Shown here piece after piece: positions 24,164 to 35,222 of a stretch of DNA of 64,000 bases. The translations under genes were made by a program, and so were the position numbers. The stretch is taken from positions 25,788,555 to 25,852,554 of the forward strand of contig NC_057789.1 in the NCBI RefSeq assembly GCF_014905175.1, in the 5' to 3' direction. Every line of letters starts with the position of its first letter. The first letter of the stretch is position 1. The notes under the pieces are model-generated. The model ran no database searches and was not told the DNA's origin. It saw only the letters and a program-made list of their open reading frames with translations. The stretch comes from Aphidius gifuensis (lineage: Eukaryota > Arthropoda > Insecta > Hymenoptera > Braconidae).

Positions 24164-24811
24164 AATTTAGAAACTCCCGTTGAGCAGGACACCTGTCTGT
24201 TGAGTCGATCACTAAGGCCAGCTGTTCCTCTGCTGACTAGCGCTTTAGTGAGAGTCAAAGACAGGTCAGGAAAGTTTATAAAATGTCGAACTCTTTTAGA
24301 CACTTGCTCAACAGCTAATTTTATCACTCAAAAACTTGCGTCACAGCTTAATTTGATAATGAAAAATTGTTCTATTCCTATTAATGGTATCAATGCTACC
24401 ACTACTCTCACAAAAAATAGTTTACAATTAACATTTTTTGCTCATTCCAATAATTATTCTCAAACTTTGACATTTTATACGATACCGGAAATAACTGGGT
24501 TAACACCGCCGGAATTATTTTATGCCGAGAATTTAGAAATTCCGAAAAACATCAAACTCGCTGACCCTAAGTTTTACATGCCACAACCGATTGATATGTT
24601 GATAGGAGCGGAGCCTACTTTATCATTGATGTCAGTTGGGCAAGTAAAATTAGCGGACGAACATTTTCAAGTCTGTATACAAAAAACTCTTCTTGGCTGG
24701 ATCGTGGCAGGTAACACCATGACGCCTGATCAACCCTTTCCTTTATCTTGTGTTAACCCGTCTCGAAAAACAAATGACCGACTTTTGGAAGTTAGAAGAA
24801 ATCAGTTTTGA
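24161..24811 (+). CDS. BEL/Pao protease region
   Basis: In frame with the second Gag segment after the TGA; the first ATG-type codon is at 24200. The reading RSLRPAVPLLTSALVRVK leads to the catalytic-loop segment LLDTCSTANFITQKLA, then GLTPPELFYAENLEIP, IDMLIGAEP and LGWIVAGNT. This pattern matches the DUF1758/retropepsin region of BEL/Pao Pol. The catalytic box reads DTC where retropepsins usually have DTG or DSG. BEL/Pao members vary here, so inactivity cannot be assumed. The frame runs to TGA at 24809-24811, but homology passes to the next frame within about 24746-24775. Confidence 0.88.
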   Translation, partial: LNLETPVEQDTCLLSRSLRPAVPLLTSALVRVKDRSGKFIKCRTLLDTCSTANFITQKLASQLNLIMKNCSIPINGINATTTLTKNSLQLTFFAHSNNYSQTLTFYTIPEITGLTPPELFYAENLEIPKNIKLADPKFYMPQPIDMLIGAEPTLSLMSVGQVKLADEHFQVCIQKTLLGWIVAGNTMTPDQPFPLSCVNPSRKTNDRLLEVRRNQF

Positions 24812-27800
24812 AAAACCAAAAGCAAAACATGATATTCTATGCGAAAATCATTTTATTAATAATATTAAACGTGACCCTAGTGGTCGATATATTGCTAGGT
24901 TACCATTTATTAAAGGCGATCGTACGCTGGGTGACTCTAGAGCAGCAGCCTATCGGCGCTTTCACGCATTAGAAAATAAATTTATATCTAATTCAGAATT
25001 AAAATTAGAATATCATAAGGTAATGCAAGAATATCTTGATCTCGGTCATATGTCACTTGTATCAGATGATTCTGATCATAGATATTATTTACCGCATCAT
25101 GCTGTGATTAAAAAATCCAGCTCGACTACTAAGGTTCGAGTAGTCTTTGATGCATCTGCTAAATCAAATAATAATAAATCACTCAATGATATTTTAATGA
25201 CAGGTCCTACTATTCAAAATACCATCTTTACTCAATTACTTAAATTTCGTTCACACAAATATGTCCTCACAGCTGACATTGAAAAAATGTATCGTCAAAT
25301 TCTATTACATAAAGACGATCGAGCATACCAAAGAATACTTTGGCGTGTGGGCGATCAAATTAGAACTTTTGAATTAAATACAGTAACTTTTGGCATAACC
25401 TCTTCTCCATTTTTGGCTATCCGCACTATTCATCAATTAGCTGATGATGAAGCAAATCATTTCCCACGTGCTGCGCATATTCTAAAAAACGACTTGTATG
25501 TTGATGATCTTTTAACAGGTGCAGTGTATATATCAGAAACGAGTCAGCTTCGTGATGAAATTGTTAAATTATTAAAACGTGGTCAATTCAATATTCGCCA
25601 ATGGGCTTCTAATGAACCAAAATTGATAGCAGATTTATCTAATGTCAATGTTAATTCTAATTTTTTACTCGATAAAAATTGTACCTTAAAAACTCTTGGT
25701 ATTTCATGGGAAGCAAAATTTGATGTAATTAAATACTCAGTAAAATCTATTGTAATGCCAGAAAAAATTACTAAAAGAAATATTCTGTCCGAAATTGCAA
25801 GAATATATGATCCCTTGGGACTAGTCGAGCCAGTCGTCTTGCACGAAATATGGCAGGCTAAGGTTGATTGGGATGAATCCGTCCCCATTCATATATATAC
25901 GTCTTGGCAGATTTTTGTTGACGAATTAAAATATCTAAATAACATTTCCTTTGATCGTCATATTTTAACCGACATTGGTTGTGACGTTCAAGTACATGGT
26001 TTTTGCGATGCCAGTAACATAGGTTATGGTGCATGCCTTTTTATAAGAACGACTTTAGCAGACCAGTCTATACATTGTAGATTGTTATGCGCCAAATCTA
26101 GAGTCGCTCCTATAAAACAAATAACCATACCTCGCCTTGAGCTTTGTGGAGCTCAAGTATTGACTCAACTATATAAAGAAGCTTCAAGCTCTTTCAATTT
26201 TATACCGTCAAAAATAATTTTTTGGTGTGACTCTACTGTTGTTTTACACTGGTTGAAAACTCCGCCTAACCTATTAAATGTTTACGTTGCCAATCGAGTA
26301 GCTAATATTCAAGAATTGTCTGAAAGGGCTTGTTGGCGACACGTAAAATCTGAGGACAATCCAGCTGACGCTCTATCACGAGGTCAGCTGCCTCAAGCAT
26401 TAGTTGCCAACAAACAATGGAGTTTTGGTCCTTCTTGGCTTCAAGAAGTTGAAGCCCAATGGCCTGAGCCCATTGAAATTCTCGATAAAACTAATTTAGA
26501 ATACAAGAAAAATGTTTGCTTAATTATTTCTGAGCAACATTTTTCCATAATCAATACCTTAATAAAAAATTGCTCGACTTATCAAAAATTATTAAGAACA
26601 TATGCGTATGTACGAAGGTTTATCCTCGCCTTAAAAATACGCTGTTCTAAAACAGATGACAAATCATCTGAAATACTTCAAAATAAATTTTTATCAAGTC
26701 AAGAGATTGCTCAAGCTGAGCATGAGCTTTTAATCTGGATTCAAGGTGTATATTTTGAGACGGAAATTAAAATTTTTAGCTCGCAAATTCAAAGTAAAAA
26801 TACACGATTTAATAATCTATGTCCATTTCTCGACGAGAAAGGCCTACTACGCGTAGGTGGGCGTTTAAAACGAGCTAAAATTTCCTATAATCAAAAACAT
26901 CCTATTTTATTACCGTCTAAAAATTATTTCACTGACTTAATTATAAAAGACATTCATTTTAGACAATTACACTCAGGTATACAAACTACCTTAAATGCCA
27001 TGCGTCAACGTTTTTGGGTACTTGATGGAAGAAATCAAGTACGCCAAGTCATACGTAAGTGCATGACTTGCTTCCGTTTTATAGCTGAAGCGGAAAAATT
27101 CAAAATGGCTGACCTGCCTGAAGATCGAGTCAATGCCCGAAATGTATTTAAAAATGTCGGTATTGACTATTGCGGTCCATTTTTCATGAAAGAGAAAAAA
27201 TTCCGTAATACAACTAAAATAAAAATATATGTATGCGTCTTTGTGTGTATGTCCGTAAAGGCAGTACACTTAGAAGTAGTTAGTGACCTAACAACTGAAG
27301 GTTTTTTAGGAGCGTTGCGGCGATTCATTGCAAGACGCGGTACCCCTGTTAAAATTTATTCAGATAACGGTACCAATTTTATCGGTGCGAAAAATCAATT
27401 AAAAGAATTATATAATTTACTAAATTCTGATGAGCATCAACATCTGGTAAATAACTTTGCAGCGTCACATATACCAAGAATATCATGGAATTTTATTCCA
27501 CCATTATCACCTCATCAAGGGGGACTGTGGGAATCCACAGTAAAATTATTTAAACATCATCTCAAACGGGTAGTAGGTGAATCACTTTTCACATATGAAG
27601 TATTCACAACCTTCACCACTGAGGTTGAAGGTATTTTAAATTCAAGACCTCTCACACAGATGTCCTCTGATCCAAATGACCTTAATGTCCTTACACCTGC
27701 ACATATTCTAATCGGTGAACCTATTCGAAACTTGCCGGAACAAGATTACACTGATACACCCACCAATAGATTATCATTTTGGGAACATATTACCAAGATG

Positions 27801-28091
27801 AAACAACATTTCTGGGCTCGTTGGCATATTGAATATTTACACGAGTTACAGAAACGTCATAAATGGGCTAAGGACACCGCTAACATTAAGGTTGGCGAAA
27901 TGGTCCTCCTGGTGGAGAAAAATGCTCCGTGTACTAGTTGGCCACTTGGACGAGTGATCGAGGTATATCCCGGAGCTGACCAAGTAGTCAGAACCGCAGT
28001 CGTGAAGACGGCCAATGGGACCTACACCAGATCAGTCACATTGCTGTGCCCGCTGCCATTCAATGACGTCACACCAGTTCCGAACCAATAA
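24750..28091 (+). CDS. BEL/Pao reverse transcriptase, RNase H, integrase
   Basis: 1113 codons in the third frame, open from 24723; residue numbers here count from the GTG at 24750. In order: RT thumb-to-palm region with VRVVFDASAK and the active-site YVDD at residues 250-253; RNase H with FCDAS (D420) and WCDST (D494), ending near NPADALSRG; integrase zinc finger with H736, H741, C771 and C774; catalytic triad D806, D872 and E928 (contexts GIDYCGP, YSDNGTNF, GLWESTV); and a C-terminal DUF5641-like region with GEMVLLVEKN and WPLGRVIEVYPG. All catalytic residues I can check are present and no internal stop occurs, consistent with a recent insertion. Product acts in cytoplasmic particles and the nucleus for reverse transcription and integration. 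Confidence 0.96.
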   Translation: MLTRLEKQMTDFWKLEEISFEKPKAKHDILCENHFINNIKRDPSGRYIARLPFIKGDRTLGDSRAAAYRRFHALENKFISNSELKLEYHKVMQEYLDLGHMSLVSDDSDHRYYLPHHAVIKKSSSTTKVRVVFDASAKSNNNKSLNDILMTGPTIQNTIFTQLLKFRSHKYVLTADIEKMYRQILLHKDDRAYQRILWRVGDQIRTFELNTVTFGITSSPFLAIRTIHQLADDEANHFPRAAHILKNDLYVDDLLTGAVYISETSQLRDEIVKLLKRGQFNIRQWASNEPKLIADLSNVNVNSNFLLDKNCTLKTLGISWEAKFDVIKYSVKSIVMPEKITKRNILSEIARIYDPLGLVEPVVLHEIWQAKVDWDESVPIHIYTSWQIFVDELKYLNNISFDRHILTDIGCDVQVHGFCDASNIGYGACLFIRTTLADQSIHCRLLCAKSRVAPIKQITIPRLELCGAQVLTQLYKEASSSFNFIPSKIIFWCDSTVVLHWLKTPPNLLNVYVANRVANIQELSERACWRHVKSEDNPADALSRGQLPQALVANKQWSFGPSWLQEVEAQWPEPIEILDKTNLEYKKNVCLIISEQHFSIINTLIKNCSTYQKLLRTYAYVRRFILALKIRCSKTDDKSSEILQNKFLSSQEIAQAEHELLIWIQGVYFETEIKIFSSQIQSKNTRFNNLCPFLDEKGLLRVGGRLKRAKISYNQKHPILLPSKNYFTDLIIKDIHFRQLHSGIQTTLNAMRQRFWVLDGRNQVRQVIRKCMTCFRFIAEAEKFKMADLPEDRVNARNVFKNVGIDYCGPFFMKEKKFRNTTKIKIYVCVFVCMSVKAVHLEVVSDLTTEGFLGALRRFIARRGTPVKIYSDNGTNFIGAKNQLKELYNLLNSDEHQHLVNNFAASHIPRISWNFIPPLSPHQGGLWESTVKLFKHHLKRVVGESLFTYEVFTTFTTEVEGILNSRPLTQMSSDPNDLNVLTPAHILIGEPIRNLPEQDYTDTPTNRLSFWEHITKMKQHFWARWHIEYLHELQKRHKWAKDTANIKVGEMVLLVEKNAPCTSWPLGRVIEVYPGADQVVRTAVVKTANGTYTRSVTLLCPLPFNDVTPVPNQ

Positions 28092-28744
28092 TTATCAATA
28101 TTTGTGTCTTTTTATTATGTAATCTGTTACAGGAGGAATTGAAACCAGTACATATTAAATTAAAATTAAAAAAAAAAAAATATATATATATATATATAAT
28201 GATAATAATAATAATTAGGATAGTTTCTGTATAATATGCTAAATTTAATTGATCATATTACCATGTAATTATTTTAATCTAGAGTCATGATATTCTGAGC
28301 TAACATCATAAGTTAATAATTTAATCAACTAGAGTCTCGAAATGCTCATTTTAATTAATAATTATAATAATTTTATTTTCAATTTTTTAAATTATCAATT
28401 TTCTAGAATTTAATTTAATTATGTTTTTTAAATTTGAATGGTCATAATTAATCTAATCATGTTTTCAATTTTACTATTATTTGTTTGTAATTAACATCAT
28501 CAATATAAGATAGTGTACTGGCCAGGTTTTACCATGGTTTCCCTGAGCCTTTTACGGAATCGGGTACACTTATAAAGACGATGCCATGGGTGCACAAGCA
28601 CATCGCACTTACACTGATAATTATCATATCAAATTATCAATTATTAATATAAAAATATTTTTTATCATCATGTATCAACTATTGAATAAGTAAATTTAAA
28701 TGCAATATTTGAGTTGATCGTGTACTCTCTCAACGGGGGGAGTA
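28092..28744 (+). other. 3' untranslated region of the retroelement with polypurine tract
   Basis: AT-rich, no env-like open frame. A GC-richer patch at 28512-28612 stands out and could be structured RNA. CGGGGGGAG at 28735-28743, two bases before the 3' LTR, is the plus-strand polypurine primer tract. Confidence 0.8.
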
Positions 28745-29436
28745 TGTTCCGTCGGAAAGAGAGGTAAGTGAGAAGAGAGAGAGAAGGAAAAAAATAAAAT
28801 TTATTTGAGAAAAAATAAGTTTGAATATGTAAAATAAAATAAAAAGTAAAACGTACAACACATTGAGCTAGCGTGTCTAATCCTCTGACGGCACGAGTCG
28901 ATGCCGACTAATCCCTCAAACTGACAACGTTTGCCATTAGAAAAATGTTGCAGTTTGAGGACAATGAGGATTAGGCCGCTGACCTCGAAGACCACCCAGT
29001 CTTTCGAGGAATACCATCAAATATGTGTAAAAACATTTTGGAAGTTTTGTCGGGTCCAAGCGACGCTTGGTTATACAAGCGTCGTTTGGCCTTCTAGAAT
29101 TTTCTAGATTTTTCATTACTAAGGCCCAGAAGCTGGTTAGCGTCCTGGACCTTTTTTCTAGAATCAGTTGCATTTGCAAACCCGTAGACTACGGAGCTCT
29201 CTCTTGTCACTTGCTATTATAAAAATCAACTTAAATAATCTCAAGTTTAATAAAATAAAACTAAATTAATTTCATTAATAAATAAAATAATAACATAAAA
29301 TTTAAATAATAATTTACATGATAATTATTAAAATTAAACAGTAAAAAACAAAAAATATCATTGTGTTAATTATTTAAATTAACTACCCTCAACTCCTTAC
29401 TCGATATAAATCCCTTAACGGGCAATATATCCAACA
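28745..29436 (+). repeat. 3' LTR
   Basis: 692 bp, same length as the 5' LTR. By eye the two differ at five positions, three of them within about 10 bases (around 29163-29172) and two near 29240-29262. It contains the same splice-donor-like site (near 28764) and GC-rich hairpin (29056-29089). It supplies the polyadenylation and 3' processing region of the element, whose exact site is not visible. Confidence 0.95.
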
Positions 29437-29442
29437 TTCGTC
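29437..29442. repeat. Target-site duplication, right copy
   Basis: TTCGTC directly after the 3' LTR, identical to 20515-20520. Host sequence resumes here with an AT-rich context matching the left flank. Confidence 0.85.
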
Positions 29443-32400
29443 CAAGAAATAAAATTAAAATATTTTTTTTTATTTTGAATTTAGTTGAGGATAAAAAAAA
29501 AAAAAAAGGGCGGAAGGAAGAAGAAAATAAATCCAACCAGGCACAGGTGGTCAGCCTGTGGTCTAAATAAATACATAGTTTATATATATATTTTAAAAAC
29601 CTCTGACCCAACTTACTGCAACACTATTTGTCTTTTTATAACAAAATACTTGATATTAAAGTATAAAAAATTTTTTTTTATTTCAGCAGTTAAAGTTGAA
29701 ACAAAATAGACTTAATATTTTACATTTTTTTACTATATATCATCAGCCTGATGTTTCAAAATAATTTTATAAAAACCTCATTCATATTATTTTTTTTTTT
29801 TGTTCTCTTTTTTATGATTTATTGTTATTTTTTTAGTGTCATTATTGATATATCAACATGTCACCAACTTTTTGACATGTGTTGGTACAATATTATATTT
29901 TTCAATCACCTTTTTTAATGTTTGACAGAAAAAAAATATATATAACCACACGACATTAGTTATTTTATTGTTGAATTTTTATGAATATAATTTTGAGCAA
30001 AAGAAAAAAAAAAAAAAAAAAAAAAAAAATTGTCATTTGATATTAGTTGGACTATTGTCTTGGTGGTTTGGTTAATGGCCATGAGACTCGTTTACGACAA
30101 ATAGAAATTTAGGTTGACTGAAAGGTGTTGGAGATATTGAGGTAACATGCAATGTGATTTATGTATGTGTGGTGAATACAAAATTTACGATTGTGAGAAT
30201 TGTTAGATGGCCGTTAGTCATATACTGGTTAAAGTAAATTTAACAAAAAAAAAAAAAAATAAATATATATAAAATGAGAATTTTAGGTCATTTCCTGATG
30301 GAACAGGTGGAGAAGAGAAAGAGGGTTGTGGGCCAGAAGTCAATTGAGGGAAAAGATGATTATATTAAGTCCCAACTTACCGGTCCGGATGCCGTTCCGG
30401 ACGATAACAAGCATGTATACGGACCCACTCACAACAAACACCTTAAATTATTTTTTTTTTTTTACATACAGCCTAATGTTTTTTTTCTTTCATTATTTCT
30501 TTGACTTTTTTTTTTCTTTTACAACAGCAAGTAGTCGTTAGCATTGAGTTCATTACACCTTGGAAAAAATATAACTTAAATATATATATTTTTTTTTAAA
30601 GAATTTATCTTTATCTTGGTAATTTTTTTTTTCCAAAAAACTATAAAATTTGATTTCTAGTTAATTATAAATAATTTTTATATGAAAAAATTAATGCTGT
30701 ATTTATTCAAGATAAAAAAATATAGATTATTTTAATTTACATGTAGAGAGAAATTTTTTTATATTCATTTAATAATTAATAAAAAAAAAAAGAAAAAAAT
30801 ATTTTATTTTTTTTTAAACGTCAATCAGTGTGCTGTAATTTTAATGCGCACATCTGTCAATGTAGAGTAATTTAGACTGCAGATAAAAAAAGTAAAAAAA
30901 AAAATATTGTAGAATTGTATAATAAAAATAAATATAATCTGATAGTGATCAAACACGGCAACTTGGTGTATTGAAAATGTTGATTTTCAATGGTTAAACA
31001 AGACTACAAGTTCCATTGCCTCGTTACCCTCTATTTCATTTTTTTTTTTTTTACAATATAATTTATATATGTATTTTTTATTTTTCTATTTTTTATCTTT
31101 TGATTTATTATTTTGTGTATAACTATCAAAAAAAAATTCGGGTTATATAAAAGCTTTTCGCGTGTTGTTATAAAAAAAATAGACGAAAACATTTTTATAA
31201 ATTTTTTTCTATGAATACGACGACGATGCCACTGTGTATTTTCTCGTTAACTTTAAATGGCCTTTTTTATTTATTTTTTTTATTTATTTCTCGCTTATCT
31301 TCAATCGAACCAGAATAGTTGTTTGCGAGTTTATGCGACGTTCGTGATATGAATATATGCCTCTCTTCCTAGTTTCCCTTATCTTTGTACATACCTTCGA
31401 ATGAAAGAGAAAAAAAAAAAAAACAAAAATTTTACCCACATCATACACCAGGAATTATTATATCAAATAAGGAAAATATTTAATCTGCATGGTTTTTCAT
31501 TTGTGACATAAAAAAGCTTGATATCGAGTATTAATATTGCACTTTTTGAAATATATTTTAATTAAATTTTATATAACATAAAATTTATCAAATAAAATTT
31601 CAATATAAATATTAAATATCAAATTTAATCATATTGAAAATTATATTTTTAAAAAAAGAGAATCATGATGATGCATAAAATTTTTACGTCTCTATCGTAC
31701 GAATTTTATAAAATTAAAAAAAAATATATATAAAATCAACATTGAAACAGTAAAATAGGGGTTGATCATTCCACCCAATTATTTATCTTTTATTTTATAT
31801 TATTTTCATTTAAATTGGAACAAATTCAGTGTCGACAGAGACAACAAAATCGAATCGTTTCTAAAAAAAAACAAAGTAAAAAAATTATTTGACTTAAAAC
31901 AACAACTCAATACGCAAATAAAAATAAATAAATTTTTAAATTGAATTGTTGATGTGAAATAGCCATGCAATTCTTCAATTTATCCATCATCTAAATTTCT
32001 CAATTTGTTAAAAATAATGAAAAAAAAAAAAATTTTGAAATTCAATTAATACATAAACACAGTCATTAATAATAATAACATGAATATTGAAATATAATTT
32101 TTAAAAAGTCAGCATCAACATAATCATTGATGCGATTATTTTGACGCATGATAAATTTAAACCTGAATGGAAAATATATTTATTCAAAATATATATACAA
32201 CCCCCACGAGTATAAATCGTTTCCGATGATTCATGTAATATTAATTAGAACATACACACAACTATCATTGAACTGGAATATCAGTATCAAAACCGGATGT
32301 CATTTCTAACTATGATATGAAAATGAAATATCCAGCTTATGAATATATTTCAACTGACATTTATCGGTTTTGTTTTTTTCAATTTAAAATTCAATCATAA

Positions 32401-33159
32401 AATTTCGTTTTATATATCTGAGGATTTAATGATTTAGCGATGAAAATGACAACATAAAATTTGGCTATTAACATAACAATGATGACATTTTCATGTGTTA
32501 ATAATTAAACAGATAATAAACAGATGTTTAAATGATTATTAATATGAGCATCATCACTCAATATATAATATTGACAATAATGAAAATTTAATTATCTCAA
32601 TATGGCAAATCAACATCAAGTTACATTCACAAGTAATGTCAAATACCTTACAGTATGTTAAATTATTATATTGTCTATGTTACAATTGTCTATATGACCT
32701 TCTCTTCTAATGCTGTTGTTTAGTACACACACTGTAAACTGGTTCTATATATTAACTGATTGGTCAAGTTTGCAATATGCATAAGAGAATATGCAAATTA
32801 GCATTCTACATTTGTGTTTGTGTGTTTGCTGAGATTACCACAATTGTGTGGGGAATATATATCAAACATTTCATTGAATATATGAAAAGTTAGTAGTTGT
32901 TTTATTCTAACCACACCTTTTTTTATTTTAAATTAAAATTATAAATTCATTATTTTATATATTTATTGGAGATTGTAAATATTATAATTTATAATTATTA
33001 TTGTATTAAATAATTGTCATGTTTTTTTTTTTTTTTAAATCTTGTGATAATATTAAATTACAAAATTATTTAAATACAATTACTTTTTTTTTTTCATGGA
33101 AAATAATTGAAATTTGTGGTATTATTTTAATTAATTAATTATTTATTTTATGATTTCAG
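29443..33159. other. AT-rich noncoding stretch
   Basis: No confident gene. Contains a pure A run of about 26 at 30004-30029 and many T runs. One GC-richer island at 30274-30450 is open on both strands and is described at 30381-30441. The rest, including 31762-31944, shows only low-complexity frames. Confidence 0.5.
30381..30441 (-). other. Candidate exon, minus strand, with strong donor
   Basis: The minus strand has a near-perfect donor, GGACCG|GTAAGTTGGG (exon end 30381, intron from 30380). Before it one frame reads KVFVVSGSVYMLVIVRNGIR with an ATG at 30414-30412. The hydrophobic run followed by VRNGIRTG recalls the end of the first transmembrane helix of a GPCR, but the resemblance is weak. 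The upstream acceptor (AATTTAAG) lacks a pyrimidine tract. The plus strand is also open from 30274 (reads MEQVEKRKRVVGQKSIEGK), so strand is not settled. Confidence 0.25.
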
Positions 33160-33210
33160 ATGAGATGATATAATAGCTATGGAAAATGAATGGAATTTAT
33201 ATTTAAAATG
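33160..33210 (+). other. Candidate 51-bp exon, plus strand
   Basis: Flanked by consensus signals: acceptor TTTTATGATTTCAG ending at 33159 and donor AAAATG|GTGAGTTTA with intron start at 33211. All three full-length frames are closed, so it would be a noncoding exon or one carrying a start. An ATG at 33179 (context AGCTATGG) opens ten codons, MENEWNLYLK, to the donor in phase 2. This is the cleanest splice-flanked small exon in the noncoding part of the window. Product unknown. Confidence 0.35.
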
Positions 33211-35200
33211 GTGAGTTTATTTAAAATTTAACAACAATTTGTGTGGTTTAATTTATTTTAGAAAATTAATTTATTACATTCACGTGTAATTATTCATTTA
33301 TTTTTATTATTATTTCATTGTTAAATTAATTGCATAATAATTTTGATATAAAATTGTATTATTTCTTTGGGAGTAATTAAATATAAAATAATTTAATTTA
33401 ACATTTTAACTTTTGACAATGCAACACCTTTGTTTGATGATTTTTTTTAATTTTTTAGTTAATTCGTAACTAGTATTAACATGACAACAAACAAAATGCC
33501 ACTGGTGGTTTTTACGGTCACTTCAATGTTGAGTTTGTAAAACGACACGCGAGGCCAAACAGTAATTTCATATATATATTTTTTTTTTATTTTCGTATTA
33601 TAAAAATAATATAAAACCATAGTGGAATTATATTTGTAAAAAAAAATAAAGAGGTGCACCATGTAATGCTGCATTAGACAGATGAGATAGGGGCTGTTTG
33701 TACATGGTGATAATTATTATTGTATGTCGTGCTCATTGTCATCTCATTGGTAACGAGATATCACAACGATTTAAAAAAATTTTGAGGCTGTTAAAATTAC
33801 GAGCTACAATTCATCCCCTACCTTGGTTTATTGTATAATCCATTTACCACTCAGCATCCTTGTTCACCCCTATTTTTTTTTTTTTTTTTTTGTATTTGAA
33901 AATTTATTTTATTTCTCATTTCACTCACCAACATATAATCTCCCTATTATTTATTTTTTTTTATTTTTAATTTTCATTATTTTTAATGACTCCTCGTTAT
34001 TAATGTCAAAATATAAAAATTTAACAACTCCACGTAGGTACTTTTATTTTTCAATAATTTAATTCCCTTTTTTTTTTTTGAATTTTTCCAATTCAACCAA
34101 ATTTTTTTTTTTATTTTCATGTTTTACCAATTTCATGGCTGACTGAATTTTTTTTTATTTAATCTCTTTTTTTTTTTTCCGTCATGGTCATTGATATTTT
34201 TCATGAAAATAAAATAAAAAAATATATATATTCTCACAGGAATTTGTAAAATGATTTCTTTGTTCTGTGAAGCTGTTTGTTGTAAATTTTAAAAATCTAT
34301 AATAATATATTCTTTTACTTGTGATATACAATGATACGATTCATTCGAGAAAAAATAAATAAATAAATGAAAATGAATCAGGAAAAATTAACTTGTTTAC
34401 TGGACCTTGACAAAGTCTATCCATGTTGATGATAATTTAAATTTGATTTATCTATGGATGAATAAATATTTACATAAATAAAACGTTAAAAAAATTTAAA
34501 AAAATAAATAATTAAACATCAAAGATAAAATGTTTCATATGATTATATAATTACCATGATTTTCTGTCGTCATAAATAAAAACACAACTTCATTGAATAA
34601 TTGTTCTCTTTGTTCTCTCTCATATATTAATACAACAAAAAAAAAAAATAAAAACAATTCTTTTGTTTAATCTCTCGTTATTTTGCTCGCCTCATTAACA
34701 ATCAAGTGTTCCAAATTAAATTTAAAAATTTTTTTCTAAACCTTTTTCATGGTATACTAATTACCTATATTTAAATAAAATAAACAAGCATAAATTAAAT
34801 ATAATTTTTTTTTAAATTAATAATCAATCACCATATTTGTGTGAGTGATGATGAAGCAGCTCTCTCACGTAGGTGTTTTGACTTAACTATAAAAATAGTG
34901 TATAAAAATATGTCGAGGATATATATAAAAAAAAAAAAAAATAATTTATTGTCGTTATGGAATATTGAGTTGTGGGTGGTACAAGTTAAAATTGCAATAG
35001 AAATTCATATTCGTATAACACATGAAATAATATACATGCGCCTGAATTTATATATTTCATATATATGAACAAAATGTACAAGAGGAAATAGAGAAATTTC
35101 ATGTAGTTGTTTCTATTGCACACATTGTTACAGTGTCTATATGTGTGTGTATGATGATCAGTACATGAAGAACACGTATAGCTTGAAATTTCTTCCCCCC

Positions 35201-35222
35201 CAGTGAATACGCAAATTCACTG
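35201..35222. repeat. Short perfect hairpin
   Basis: CAGTGAAT (35201-35208) and ATTCACTG (35215-35222) are perfect 8-bp inverted arms around a 6-base loop, directly after a C8 run. Function unknown. Confidence 0.55.

Larger units (their letters stand above)
20521..29436 (+). mobile_element. Full-length BEL/Pao LTR retrotransposon
   Basis: An 8916-bp element with paired 692-bp LTRs, target duplication, primer-binding site, gag with CCHC zinc knuckle, aspartic protease region, reverse transcriptase with a YVDD motif, RNase H, integrase with HHCC zinc finger and DDE triad, a C-terminal DUF5641-like region, and a polypurine tract. The YVDD box and the order protease-RT-RNaseH-integrase-DUF5641 identify the BEL/Pao superfamily. 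LTRs differ at about five positions by eye, so insertion is recent. The coding region is interrupted by two frame changes and one TGA. No env-like frame is visible between pol and the 3' LTR. Confidence 0.97.
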
